From Pseudomonas sp. GM49 (GTDB lineage: Bacteria; Pseudomonadota; Gammaproteobacteria; Pseudomonadales; Pseudomonadaceae), in NCBI RefSeq assembly GCF_000282355.1, contig NZ_AKJL01000083.1, forward strand, positions 1-32,260: DNA of 32,260 bases. Reading direction: 5' to 3'. The translations under genes and the position numbers were made by a program. The notes beneath the pieces were generated by a model. It was not told where the DNA came from, made no database searches, and worked only from the letters and a program-made list of their open reading frames with translations. How positions within the stretch are numbered: position 1 is the first letter of the stretch; every line of letters begins with the position of its first letter. This document shows positions 15,779 to 25,239 of the stretch, in pieces.

Positions 15779-17587
15779 TCAGCCTTCGATCTCGATCAGG
15801 ATCTCGCCCGGGTTGACCCGGTCGCCCTTGGCCACGTGAATGGCGGTGACTTTACCGGCGATGGCCGCCTGGACTTCGGTTTCCATCTTCATCGCTTCGG
15901 TGATCAACACTGCCTGACCCGCCTTGACGGCGTCGCCTTCCTTGACCAGCACGTCGACGATGTTGCCCGGCATGGTGGTGCTGACATGACCCGGTGCAGT
16001 GGCTTGCTTGCGCTTGCTGCTGCCGCCGCCGACGAATTCGTTGAGCGGCTCGAACACCACTTCTTCCGGCATGCCGTCGATGGACAGGTAGAAGTGACGC
16101 TTGCCTTCGGCCTTGACGCCAACACCGGTGATGTCGACGCGGTAGGTTTCGCCGTGCACGTCGATGACGAACTCCGTCGGTACGCCCTCACCACCAGCCG
16201 AGGCAACGCCGCCGGCTTCAGGAATCGGCAACAGCACTTCCGGCGTCAAGGTGCCCGCAGCACGCTCTTCAAGGAACTTGCGCCCGATGTCCGGGAACAT
16301 GGCGAAGGTCAGCACGTCTTCTTCAGACTTGGCCAGTGCACCGATATCGGCGCGCAGCTTGGTCATTTCCGGCTTGAGCAGGTCGGCCGGACGCACGTCG
16401 ATCACTTCTTCGCTGCCGATGGCCTGGCGACGCAGTTGTTCGTTCACGGTGCCCGGCGCCTTGCCGTAGCCGCCCTGCAGGTACAGCTTCACTTCGTTGG
16501 TGATGGTCTTGTAGCGCTCGCCGGCCAACACGTTGAAGAACGCCTGGGTGCCGACGATCTGCGAGGTCGGGGTCACCAGCGGCGGGAAGCCGAGGTCTTC
16601 GCGAACCCGCGGGATTTCGGCCAGCACTTCGTTCATGCGATTGAGTGCGCCCTGCTCTTTCAACTGGTTGGCCAGGTTGGAAATCATCCCGCCCGGCACC
16701 TGGTTGACTTGAACGCGGGTGTCAACGGCGGTGAATTCGCTTTCGAACTGGTGGTACTTCTTGCGTACAGCGTAGAAATACAGACCGATCTCTTGCAGCA
16801 GTTCCAGGTTCAGGCCGGTGTCGAACTCGCTGCCTTTAAGCGCTGCGACCATCGACTCGGTGCCCGGGTGGCTGGTGCCCCAAGCGAAGCTGGAGATTGC
16901 GGTATCGATGTGGTCGGCACCGTTTTCGATAGCCTTCATTTGGCACATCGCGGCCAGGCCAGCGGTGTCGTGCGAGTGAATGAACACTGGCAGCGATTGC
17001 TCGGCTTTCAGAGCCTTGACCAGCTCGCCGGTGGCGTATGGGGTCAGCAAACCGGCCATGTCCTTGATCGCCACCGAGTCGCAACCCATGGCTTCCATTT
17101 GCTTGGCCTGGTTCACGAAGGCCTCGATGGTGTGCACCGGGCTGGTGGTGTAGGCGATGGTACCCTGGGCGTGTTTGCCGGCGGCTTTTACCGCTTCGAT
17201 GGCCACGCGCAGGTTACGCACGTCGTTCATGGCGTCGAAGATGCGGAACACGTCGATGCCGTTGACCGCTGCCTTGGCGACGAAAGCTTTGACCACGTCG
17301 TCGCTGTAGTGGCGGTAGCCCAGCAGGTTCTGGCCGCGCAACAGCATTTGCAGGCGGGTGTTAGGCAGCGCGGCGCGCAGTTGGCGCAGACGCTCCCACG
17401 GGTCTTCTTTCAGGAAGCGTACGCAGGCGTCGAATGTCGCGCCGCCCCAGCATTCCAGCGACCAGTAGCCGACTTTGTCGAGCTTGTCGCAAATCGGCAG
17501 CATGTCTTCGGTGCGCATGCGGGTCGCGAGCAGCGATTGGTGGGCGTCGCGCAGGATCGTGTCGGTAACGTGGATTTGTTTGCTCAT
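15779..17587 (-). CDS. pycB: Pyruvate carboxylase subunit B / oxaloacetate decarboxylase alpha-like
   Basis: A 602-residue carboxyltransferase subunit with biotin carrier. The HMG-CoA lyase-like barrel starts HVTDTILRDAHQSLLATRMRTEDM, and the C-terminal biotinyl domain carries TEAMKMETEVQ with the biotin lysine at residue 567. It is often annotated oadA, but beside a separate biotin carboxylase (pycA) it forms the two-subunit anaplerotic pyruvate carboxylase that makes oxaloacetate, as in P. aeruginosa PA5435-PA5436. No sodium-pump beta or gamma subunit is nearby. An in-frame start at 17602 would add five residues inside pycA; the ATG at 17587 has GAGGAA upstream. The gap to pycA is 11 bases, so the two are translationally coupled. 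Confidence 0.94.
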   Translation of the reverse strand: MSKQIHVTDTILRDAHQSLLATRMRTEDMLPICDKLDKVGYWSLECWGGATFDACVRFLKEDPWERLRQLRAALPNTRLQMLLRGQNLLGYRHYSDDVVKAFVAKAAVNGIDVFRIFDAMNDVRNLRVAIEAVKAAGKHAQGTIAYTTSPVHTIEAFVNQAKQMEAMGCDSVAIKDMAGLLTPYATGELVKALKAEQSLPVFIHSHDTAGLAAMCQMKAIENGADHIDTAISSFAWGTSHPGTESMVAALKGSEFDTGLNLELLQEIGLYFYAVRKKYHQFESEFTAVDTRVQVNQVPGGMISNLANQLKEQGALNRMNEVLAEIPRVREDLGFPPLVTPTSQIVGTQAFFNVLAGERYKTITNEVKLYLQGGYGKAPGTVNEQLRRQAIGSEEVIDVRPADLLKPEMTKLRADIGALAKSEEDVLTFAMFPDIGRKFLEERAAGTLTPEVLLPIPEAGGVASAGGEGVPTEFVIDVHGETYRVDITGVGVKAEGKRHFYLSIDGMPEEVVFEPLNEFVGGGSSKRKQATAPGHVSTTMPGNIVDVLVKEGDAVKAGQAVLITEAMKMETEVQAAIAGKVTAIHVAKGDRVNPGEILIEIEG

Positions 17588-17598
17588 TGTTCTATTCC

Positions 17599-19014
<1,416 letters not shown>

Positions 19015-19044
19015 TTGGAGTTTCCCTTGAGCCGGTGGTACCCA

Positions 19045-19093
19045 CGACCTGCTAGACCCAGGTCGACGAGTGACCAAATGTTTCAGTTTGGTC
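19045..19093 (-). other. Two stem-loops in the pycA leader
   Basis: On the minus-strand transcript, GACCAAA...TTTGGTC (19072-19093, 7-bp stem, 8-base loop) is followed by CGACCTG...CAGGTCG (19045-19065, 7-bp stem). Both are perfect and lie in the untranslated leader before the GTG start. Neither has a U-tract, so they are not terminators. Confidence 0.6.
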
Positions 19094-19141
19094 GCAGGTC
19101 CACACTAGCGCCCACAAGGGATTAACAAAAATGAATAAAAA

Positions 19142-19171
19142 TTGGGTCGTGCATAAGTAAAGACTTATAGT
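19142..19171. promoter_or_regulatory. Divergent pycA-LysR control region
   Basis: A perfect inverted repeat ATAAGT-N4-ACTTAT (19153-19168) fits a LysR-type T-N11-A box. It overlaps the likely -10 (TATAGT, 19166-19171, with TTGGGT at 19142-19147) of the LysR gene's own promoter. On the other strand it overlaps a possible -35 (TTTACT) for pycA. This is the classic layout for autorepression plus control of the divergent operon. Confidence 0.6.
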
Positions 19172-19205
19172 TGATTCATCAGCCAGCGACGAGAGTGACC
19201 AGATA

Positions 19206-20168
19206 ATGCGTAAGTCATTGATGCGTATGACTTTGCGGCAATTGCAGATCTTCAATGAAGTCTGTGATTTGCGTTCCTACAGCCGTGCGGCCGAGGAAAT
19301 GTCGCTCACACAACCTGCCGTCAGCCTACAGATTCGTCAACTTGAAGAGTTGATTGGCCAGCCTTTGTTCGATTATGTCGGCAAAAAACTCTACATGACC
19401 GAAGCGGCTGAAGCGTTACAGCGGGCCAGTCGGGATATTTTCGGACGCCTGGAAAACCTCGACATGCAGCTGTCGGACATGCAGGGCTCGCTGCAGGGGC
19501 AACTGAAACTGGCGGTGGAATCCAGCGCCAAGTATTTCGTGCCGCACTTGTTTGCCGCATTCAAACGCCAGCACCCGGAAGTGAACCTGCAACTGACGGT
19601 GGTCAATCGCGGCCAAGTCATTCGGCGCCTGTCGGACAACCGCGACGATCTGGTGATCATGTCCATGGTGCCCCAGGACATGGGCCTGGAATTCCTGCCG
19701 TTCCTGAACAACCCGATCGTCGCCGTGGCGCCACCGGATCACCCGCTGTGCCATATGGGGCCGCTACGCTTGCAGGATCTTGAACCCTACACACTGCTGC
19801 TGCGCGAGCCAGGCTCCGGGACGCGGCTTGCGTGCGAAGAATACTTCAAAGAGAAGCGCGTGCATTTCAACCAGACTCAGGAAGTCTCGTCTGCCGAAGC
19901 TCAGCGTGAATGTGTACTGGCAGGTCTGGGCGTTGCGCTGTTGACGCGCCACGCCCTGAACCTTGAGCTGGCAACTGGTGGGCTGGTCGAGCTACCGGTC
20001 GAAGAGCTGCCACTGTTTCGCAGTTGGTGCCTGGTGCAGGCCAAGGCGAAACGCCTGTCACCGGTGGCTCACGCCTTCCTGGCGTTTATCCGTAGCGAAC
20101 GCATTCAGATCAGCGCGCTGGTTGAGCGTTTCGACGGGAAGTCGAGGGAGATGCCTGCCAGAAGTTGA
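19206..20168 (+). CDS. LysR family regulator divergent from pycA
   Basis: A 320-residue LysR-type regulator. The winged helix-turn-helix is at about residues 8-66 (LRQLQIFNEVCDLRSYSRAAEEMSLTQPAVSLQIRQLEE). The effector domain starts with LQGQLKLAVESSAKYFVPHLFAAFKRQHPEVNLQL, close to the CbbR/CysB-like branch. The position matches my memory of PA5437 beside pycA in P. aeruginosa, so it is the natural candidate regulator of pyruvate carboxylase. Two ATGs occur (19206 and 19224, six residues apart); the first is kept, but the second, closer to the family N-terminus, is possible. Its 3' end overlaps the small minus-strand gene by 59 bases. Confidence 0.92.
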   Translation: MRKSLMRMTLRQLQIFNEVCDLRSYSRAAEEMSLTQPAVSLQIRQLEELIGQPLFDYVGKKLYMTEAAEALQRASRDIFGRLENLDMQLSDMQGSLQGQLKLAVESSAKYFVPHLFAAFKRQHPEVNLQLTVVNRGQVIRRLSDNRDDLVIMSMVPQDMGLEFLPFLNNPIVAVAPPDHPLCHMGPLRLQDLEPYTLLLREPGSGTRLACEEYFKEKRVHFNQTQEVSSAEAQRECVLAGLGVALLTRHALNLELATGGLVELPVEELPLFRSWCLVQAKAKRLSPVAHAFLAFIRSERIQISALVERFDGKSREMPARS

Positions 20169-20319
20169 GTTCCAACTCCGGAAAATCGCCAATTTCGGCC
20201 AGAAGCTGACGGCGTTCGCAGCGATCTTCAATGGCGCGGCGGAATTCCATGCGGCGCTGATCTTCTTGCTGACGACGGGTTTTGACAGCGCTGTTGCGTT
20301 CTTCGTAGGGCATGGCCAT
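20110..20319 (-). CDS. PA3496-family small protein
   Basis: A 69-residue highly charged protein with no membrane segment (MAMPYEERNSAVKTRRQQEDQRRMEFRR...). It resembles the small Pseudomonas family named after PA3496, described as a putative envelope integrity protein; I rely on memory of the family for this. Coding is supported by GGGAG eight bases before the ATG and by a charge pattern that looks like a real helical protein. The last 59 bases overlap the LysR gene end on the opposite strand, which is unusual but possible for convergent genes. A second ATG two codons on (20313) is an alternative start. Confidence 0.7.
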   Translation of the reverse strand: MAMPYEERNSAVKTRRQQEDQRRMEFRRAIEDRCERRQLLAEIGDFPELELNFWQASPSTSRRNAQPAR

Positions 20320-20429
20320 TTCGAGTCTCCCAAGGCGAGTACGGGAGTTTCAAGATAGGCGCGCGGGATGACGGTTTGGCGGCTCGGGGGTTACAGACTG
20401 ATGAAAATTACGGTGTATTCGAGGCCGCC

Positions 20430-20515
20430 ATCGCGAGCAAGCTCGCTCCCACAGTAGATCTCGAGCGCTGCACAAATTGCATTTACAGCGCTGAACCCTG
20501 TGGGAGCAAGCTCAG
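20430..20515. repeat. Degenerate, inverted-order REP pair
   Basis: A complete REP (TCGCGAGCAAGCTCGC, then TCCCACA, ending 20453) is followed by a partial one (TGTGGGAGCAAGCTC from 20499) that lacks the inner part. The order is tail-to-tail, unlike the other pairs. Between them is AGCGCTG...CAGCGCT (20464-20492). The partial unit ends eight bases before the RpiR gene stop. Confidence 0.8.
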
Positions 20516-20522
20516 GCCAGGA

Positions 20523-21389
20523 TCAATCGTCCAGCGCTTTCACTGACTTGGGCGACAACCGCAAACTGCGCAGGCTGCGTTTGACGCTCTTGAGGTGATT
20601 GACCAGGCTCGGGCCGCGGGCCATGGCCACGCCCATCGCCAACACGTCGATCACCACCAGGTGAGCGATACGCGAGGTCAGCGGCGTATAGATTTCGGTG
20701 TCTTCATGCACATCGATCGCCAGGTTGACCGTCGACAGCTCGGCCAATGGCGTCTGGCTCGGACACAAAGTGATCAACGAAGCGCCGCTTTCACGCACCA
20801 GGTTAGCGGTGATCAGCAGGTCCTTGGAACGCCCGGACTGGGAAATGCAGATGGCCACGTCAGTCGGCTTCAATGTCACGGCCGACATCGCCTGCATGTG
20901 CGGGTCGGAATACGCTGCAGCGGTGAGCAGCAAGCGGAAGAACTTGTGCTGGGCGTCCGCCGCGACCGCACCCGAGGCGCCGAAGCCGTAGAACTCGACG
21001 CGCTGGGCTTGGGACATCAGCGTCACCGCCCGCTGCAATTCCAGCGGATCGAGTTTCTCGCGAACCTCCATCAGCGTATGCAGGGTGGTGTCGAAGATTT
21101 TCAGGCTGTAGTCGGCGACCGAATCATCCTCATGGATCGCAAACTGGCCGAAACTCGCGCCCGCCGCCAAGCTCTGGGCCAGCTTCAGCTTCAGGTCCTG
21201 GAAACCGGAGCAACCGATGGCACGGCAAAAACGCACGATGGTCGGCTCGCTGATGCCCACGCTGTGGGCCAGGTCGGCCATGGAGCTGTGCATCACGGCC
21301 GCAGGATCAAGCAGCACATGGTCGGCGACCTTGAGCTCCGACTTGCGTAACAGGTGGCGAGACTGGGCGATGTGTTGCAGCAGATTCAA
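20523..21389 (-). CDS. RpiR/MurR family regulator, HexR-like
   Basis: A 288-residue regulator with an N-terminal RpiR helix-turn-helix (SMADLAHSVGISEPTIVRFCRAIGCSGFQDLKLKLAQSL, residues 35-75) and a C-terminal SIS sugar-phosphate-binding domain (VEFYGFGASGAVAADAQHKFFRLL and CISQSGRSKDLL). HexR of pseudomonads senses KDPG and controls glucose catabolism; this protein is of that type, but the position beside pycA points to the second paralogue (PA5438-like) rather than the hexR next to zwf-edd. The start is a TTG at 21389; no in-frame ATG fits better. A palindrome over its own promoter suggests autoregulation. It may link sugar-phosphate signals to the pyruvate carboxylase genes nearby. Confidence 0.9.
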   Translation of the reverse strand: MNLLQHIAQSRHLLRKSELKVADHVLLDPAAVMHSSMADLAHSVGISEPTIVRFCRAIGCSGFQDLKLKLAQSLAAGASFGQFAIHEDDSVADYSLKIFDTTLHTLMEVREKLDPLELQRAVTLMSQAQRVEFYGFGASGAVAADAQHKFFRLLLTAAAYSDPHMQAMSAVTLKPTDVAICISQSGRSKDLLITANLVRESGASLITLCPSQTPLAELSTVNLAIDVHEDTEIYTPLTSRIAHLVVIDVLAMGVAMARGPSLVNHLKSVKRSLRSLRLSPKSVKALDD

Positions 21390-21436
21390 AGGGCTGGACT
21401 CTTTGTTATTGGCAGGTGCCGGGGATGTAGCACGCT

Positions 21437-21451
21437 TGTAGTTATACTACA
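21437..21451. promoter_or_regulatory. HexR/RpiR-type operator
   Basis: TGTAGTTATACTACA is a 15-bp palindrome (6-bp arms, TAT centre). It fits the HexR pattern I recall from gammaproteobacteria (TGTAAT-WWW-ATTACA-like). On the minus strand it contains TATAAC as a probable -10 of the RpiR gene, 48 bases before the TTG start, so binding would block that promoter. Confidence 0.65.
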
Positions 21452-21741
21452 TGAATCGGCTTTTTGCCTGCTCAATGCGTAACCACATCCCTCGGCATTC
21501 AGGCACGCGCGCTCCATGTAGCGCTCATCGCCAGCGTTCCAGTTGCTCACCGACGCTCGCCTTTTGACGTTGCGACAAAAATGAGCCTCCCCGTACAAGT
21601 GTCAACATTAGTTATCTCATCAATAACACACAGCCCACATCAACTTACAAACAAGTCAACTATCGCCACCCACAAATTAAATAAAGATGGGTATATTAAA
21701 TAGGCAGGACGCAATTATGTTAATTACAGGAGTTACATACA
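21452..21741. other. Gene-free AT-rich stretch before an unknown gene
   Basis: No convincing gene is visible. From about 21595 the sequence becomes clearly AT-rich against its surroundings (for example ACAAATTAAATAAAGATGGG, then TATATTAAATAGG), which suggests a promoter region and possibly transferred DNA. AGGAG at the end is the ribosome site of the next gene. Confidence 0.4.
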
Positions 21742-22056
21742 ATGAACATTACAACCAAAGACTGGGCCGCCCAAATTAACCGCATGCCTGGCGCCGCTTT
21801 CTTTCGTGCTTCCGGTACCGTGACCGTTGTCAACTCTGGCATTACGGCCAAGCTGGTGCTGAGCGAAGTGCAGGACAAATCTAATGATTTACGTCTAGAC
21901 CTGAAAATTGAAGACACCGGCGGAATTTCACTTCCAGCATTAACCGAAAGGTTTGTCGAATACCGGGTAGCCGGTGAATCAAATGTTACTGGCGTCAGTA
22001 TTTTCTTCGAAGGAAAGCTACTGCACCACATTGATGAAGTACTGATCACCGATTAA
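21742..22056 (+). CDS. Hypothetical protein, 104 residues
   Basis: Not recognised. A 104-residue soluble protein without signal peptide or membrane segment, mildly acidic at its end. The pattern of alternating hydrophobic residues (FFRASGTVTVVNSGITAKLVLSEVQ, LRLDLKIED, VTGVSIFFEGKLLHHIDEVLITD) suggests a mostly beta fold, perhaps a small sandwich or barrel; this is inference. Coding is supported by AGGAG nine bases before the ATG and by a following hairpin. Codon use is less GC-biased than the neighbours (AAA, ATT, TTA, AAT frequent), and the upstream DNA is AT-rich, so recent acquisition is plausible. It lies between the RpiR gene and the GGDEF-EAL gene, where P. aeruginosa, as I recall, has other genes. 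Confidence 0.75.
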   Translation: MNITTKDWAAQINRMPGAAFFRASGTVTVVNSGITAKLVLSEVQDKSNDLRLDLKIEDTGGISLPALTERFVEYRVAGESNVTGVSIFFEGKLLHHIDEVLITD

Positions 22057-22074
22057 AGAATTACCTGCTGCAAA

Positions 22075-22109
22075 CTTCCCGTCAGACCGCCAAAAGGCCT
22101 GACGGGAAG
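22075..22109. terminator. Bidirectional hairpin between convergent genes
   Basis: CTTCCCGTCAG (22075-22085) pairs with CTGACGGGAAG (22099-22109), with GCC-AAAA-GGC inside; 14 bp in all with a short bulge. U-tracts are weak on both sides. It serves the unknown gene and the convergent GGDEF-EAL gene. Confidence 0.65.
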
Positions 22110-22118
22110 CATTCTCAG

Positions 22119-24989
22119 TCAATCCGCGCCCTGCCCTCGCAACTGGCCCGCCAGGTCTTGCGCCTCTACCGGCCGACTGATCAGATAGCCTTGCACCTCA
22201 TCGCAGCGCTCACGCTTGAGAAACTCAAGTTGCTCCTGGTGTTCCACGCCTTCCGCGACGACTTTCAACGACAAACCATGGGCCATGGCAATGATCGCCC
22301 GAGTGATCGCCGCATCCTCGGTACCCTCTCCTAACCCACGGATAAAGGCCTGGTCGATCTTCACGTAATCCACCGGGATACGCTTGAGGTAGCTCAGGGA
22401 GGAGTAACCAGTGCCAAAATCGTCAATGGCCAGTTTCACCCCGAGATCACGCAACTGCTGGAAAGTCGCGATGATGTGCTCGACGCTGTCCAGCAACTGG
22501 CTTTCGGTCAACTCCAGCTCTAGGAAGTGCGGCGCCAGCCCGGCTTCTTCCAGCACCTGGCGCACCAGGCTGACCAACTTGCCCTGTCGCAATTGATGCA
22601 CCGACAGATTGACCGACACCCGAATCGCTTCGAGCCCCTGCCGCTGCCACTCACAGGCCTGCCAGCAGGCCTGACGCAGCACGAACTCACCGATCGGGCC
22701 GATCAATCCGGTTTCTTCAGCCAGGCCGATGAAATCCCCCGGCGGCACGCGGCCCATGGTGGGGTGATCCCAACGCACCAGCGCCTCGGCAGCGTTCAGC
22801 TTGCCCGTGGCGAGGCACAGCTTGGGTTGGTAGAACACCTTCAACTGCTTCTCTTCGATGGCTTTGCGCAACTGGTTTTCCAGCTGCAAGCGCTCCAGCG
22901 TGCTGGCTTGCAGGCTGTCGGTGTAGAACTGGAAGTTGTTGCCGCCCAAATGTTTTGCGTGCTGCATGGCCATGTTCGATTGACTGACCAACGCGGAAAT
23001 TTCCCGGGCGCTGTCTGGCAACAAGCTGATGCCCATCGACACGCTGACCACCAGTTCATGCCCTTCAATGGTCACCGGCAAACGCAACTTGTTAGCCAGA
23101 CGAGTCGCCACCCTGGCCAGGCTGGAAAGGTTGCCGTAGGAGTTGAACAGCACGGCAAACTCGTCACCAGAAAGGCGTGCGATGGTGTCTGCTTCAGGCA
23201 ATGCATTCACCAGTCGCCGGGCCATTTTCTGCAACAACTGGTCGGCAACTTCATGCCCCAGGCTGTCGTTGAGTTGCTTGAACCGATCAAGATTGATGTG
23301 CAGCAAGGCCAGGTTGCGATAGCCACCCTGCCGCACTCGTTGATGAGCTTCGTTGAGTCGTTCGCGGAACATCGAGCGGTTGGCCAGACCGGTAAGTTCG
23401 TCGTAATGGGTCAGATAGCGCATTCGCTCTTCGGATTCCCGACGGGCAGAAAGATCCGCGAAGAAACCCACGATATGGCTGACATTTCCCCGGCTATCGC
23501 GAACGGCGTTCAATTGCAGCCATTGCGGATACATCTCGCCGCTCTTGCGCGTTTCCACCAATTCGCCTTGCCAGCTGCCTTGCTGTTCCAGCGCCTGATG
23601 TATTGCGGCGTAATGCCGACGCGCATCGCGACTGCATGGCAACTCAATGACATTGCGCCCGATCATGTCCTCAATGTCATAGCCGGTCACCCTACTGAAG
23701 GCTTGATTGATCGCGATCAGGGCATAGTTCGGATCGAAAATCACGATCCCTTCGCTGGCCGCCTCGAACACGGTCGCCGCCAGTTGCTGCTGCTCTTCCA
23801 GGCCTTTGCTGACGCTGATGTCGCGGCGAGTACCGACCATGCGAATCACCCGGCCGTTTTCGGCACGCTCGACCGCCCGCCCGCGGTCCTCGATCCAGAC
23901 CCAGTGGCCGTCGCCATGCCGCACGCGATACTCGATTTGATAGTCCTCGGTGCGGCCCTTCAAATGCTCGACCAGTGCCCTTTTCAGCGCCGGAAGATCC
24001 TCGGGGTGAAGGCGCGGCTTGAGGTGACGCAGTATTGCCGTGACCTGTTCCGGCTCCAGGCCGAACAATTCCTGAATCTGCGTGTGATGGACTTCGTCGG
24101 TTTGCAGATTCCAGTCCCACAACCCCAACTCGCTGGCCTTCAATGCCAACGCCAGACGCGCCTCACTCTTGCTCAGCGCCTGGTTGGCGGCGTCCAGCTC
24201 CAGGCTGCGCTGAGCGACACGGTTTTCCAGGTCGATCTGGATCTCTCGCAACTCGTCCTCGGCACGTCGGCGCTGCTCTACCTCCTTGGCCAGCTTCTGA
24301 TTGAGCTGATCACTGCAGCTTTGCGCCTGCTGTAGATGCTCGATCAGTGCCTGGTTCTGAAAGCGTCGCATCAAGCCCCGATCGATCAATCGATTGACCT
24401 GCCAGGCAACCACGCTCAATGCACCGAGCAGGATCAGCCCGAACCAGCCCCAGCCTTGCTGCTGCCCGTCGCCGCCCCAAAACATATAGGCGATGGCCGG
24501 CAACAGGCAGGGCAAGGTGAATGACAGAAAGGCCGGCAAACTGACCGCATAAGCCACGCTGGCCGAAAGCGCTGCGGCACCTATGAGGCCGAAGACCCAG
24601 GCTTGCTGAATGAAGTTATCGGCGGGAACCAGGGCGATGCCGGCACCGGCCAGGGTCAGGCCAGTGAGGCCGGAGCCCAACAAAAACATTCGTCGCCAAA
24701 TGGGCTGGGCCTGACGATTGGGAATGGCCGAATCAAAGGCGGCGACCTGGATGACCCGCAATGCCACCAGCGACAGCAACCAGACCAGCCACACGCTGAC
24801 CAGGAAGTAGCGCTGCGGGCTCCAGAGCAGACCGGCACAGACCAGACCATTGATCAGCATGAACAACGTGGGCAGCAGCGAGCCCTGATACAACAAGCGC
24901 GTGCGTTCGACCGCCATTTCCATGGCGTATTGCTTTCGGATAACCCGGGGCTCCACAGTGGGGCCCGACAGGTCGAAGCTGAGGGTCAT
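22119..24989 (-). CDS. Membrane PAS-GGDEF-EAL protein, predicted c-di-GMP phosphodiesterase
   Basis: A 956-residue inner-membrane signalling protein. Order: about six membrane helices (residues 36-195), a coiled coil (205-280), two PAS/PAC units (about 275-400 and 400-515), GGDEF (about 520-690) and EAL (about 700-950). The EAL domain keeps all recognised catalytic residues: EAL 735-737, VNLS 793-796, ELTE 826-829, IDDFGTG 855-861, KID 877-879 and AEGVE 912-916. The GGDEF motif is SGDEF (607-611), the I-site arginine is replaced (PEAD, 598-601), and the first metal aspartate is Asn566, so cyclase activity is doubtful. The start at 24989 is preferred: a TATAAG -10-like box lies just upstream of it and within any longer reading. 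It is divergent from uvrD, like PA5442 in P. aeruginosa. Confidence 0.92.
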   Translation of the reverse strand: MTLSFDLSGPTVEPRVIRKQYAMEMAVERTRLLYQGSLLPTLFMLINGLVCAGLLWSPQRYFLVSVWLVWLLSLVALRVIQVAAFDSAIPNRQAQPIWRRMFLLGSGLTGLTLAGAGIALVPADNFIQQAWVFGLIGAAALSASVAYAVSLPAFLSFTLPCLLPAIAYMFWGGDGQQQGWGWFGLILLGALSVVAWQVNRLIDRGLMRRFQNQALIEHLQQAQSCSDQLNQKLAKEVEQRRRAEDELREIQIDLENRVAQRSLELDAANQALSKSEARLALALKASELGLWDWNLQTDEVHHTQIQELFGLEPEQVTAILRHLKPRLHPEDLPALKRALVEHLKGRTEDYQIEYRVRHGDGHWVWIEDRGRAVERAENGRVIRMVGTRRDISVSKGLEEQQQLAATVFEAASEGIVIFDPNYALIAINQAFSRVTGYDIEDMIGRNVIELPCSRDARRHYAAIHQALEQQGSWQGELVETRKSGEMYPQWLQLNAVRDSRGNVSHIVGFFADLSARRESEERMRYLTHYDELTGLANRSMFRERLNEAHQRVRQGGYRNLALLHINLDRFKQLNDSLGHEVADQLLQKMARRLVNALPEADTIARLSGDEFAVLFNSYGNLSSLARVATRLANKLRLPVTIEGHELVVSVSMGISLLPDSAREISALVSQSNMAMQHAKHLGGNNFQFYTDSLQASTLERLQLENQLRKAIEEKQLKVFYQPKLCLATGKLNAAEALVRWDHPTMGRVPPGDFIGLAEETGLIGPIGEFVLRQACWQACEWQRQGLEAIRVSVNLSVHQLRQGKLVSLVRQVLEEAGLAPHFLELELTESQLLDSVEHIIATFQQLRDLGVKLAIDDFGTGYSSLSYLKRIPVDYVKIDQAFIRGLGEGTEDAAITRAIIAMAHGLSLKVVAEGVEHQEQLEFLKRERCDEVQGYLISRPVEAQDLAGQLRGQGAD

Positions 24990-25233
24990 AGGCGATGTTC
25001 TTGTTCTTATAATGATGAGCATGGGCCCGAAACTGCTCGGAGCATACACAAGCAATTGCCCGGACCAAACTGTTGCTGATCAACAAATCGCCAAATTTTT
25101 CAGCCGCCGACGCCCCTGAAAACGCCGAAGGCATGCCCCGCCAACGCCTGCAGCCGATGACTGACCGGTCGTCCTTTGCATAACTTTCATCGGCTAAAAC
25201 GAAGCGGAGTTTGCCCGGTGTGTCGCGGCCCCC

Positions 25234-25239
25234 TAGAAT
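25234..25239 (+). promoter_or_regulatory. Probable uvrD -10 element
   Basis: TAGAAT, with TTTGCC 18 bases upstream as a weak -35. Only six bases (GCCCTG) separate it from the uvrD ATG, so transcription would begin at or next to the start codon. No LexA-type CTGT-N8-ACAG site is seen. Confidence 0.45.

Noticed and set aside
15779..17587. Sodium-pumping oxaloacetate decarboxylase
   Set aside because: The alpha-like subunit is present, but no beta or gamma membrane subunits lie nearby, and the coupled biotin carboxylase indicates pyruvate carboxylase.
21464..21703. Small open frame of 79 residues on the plus strand before the unknown gene
   Set aside because: It has no ribosome site, crosses the composition change and shows no sensible protein pattern.
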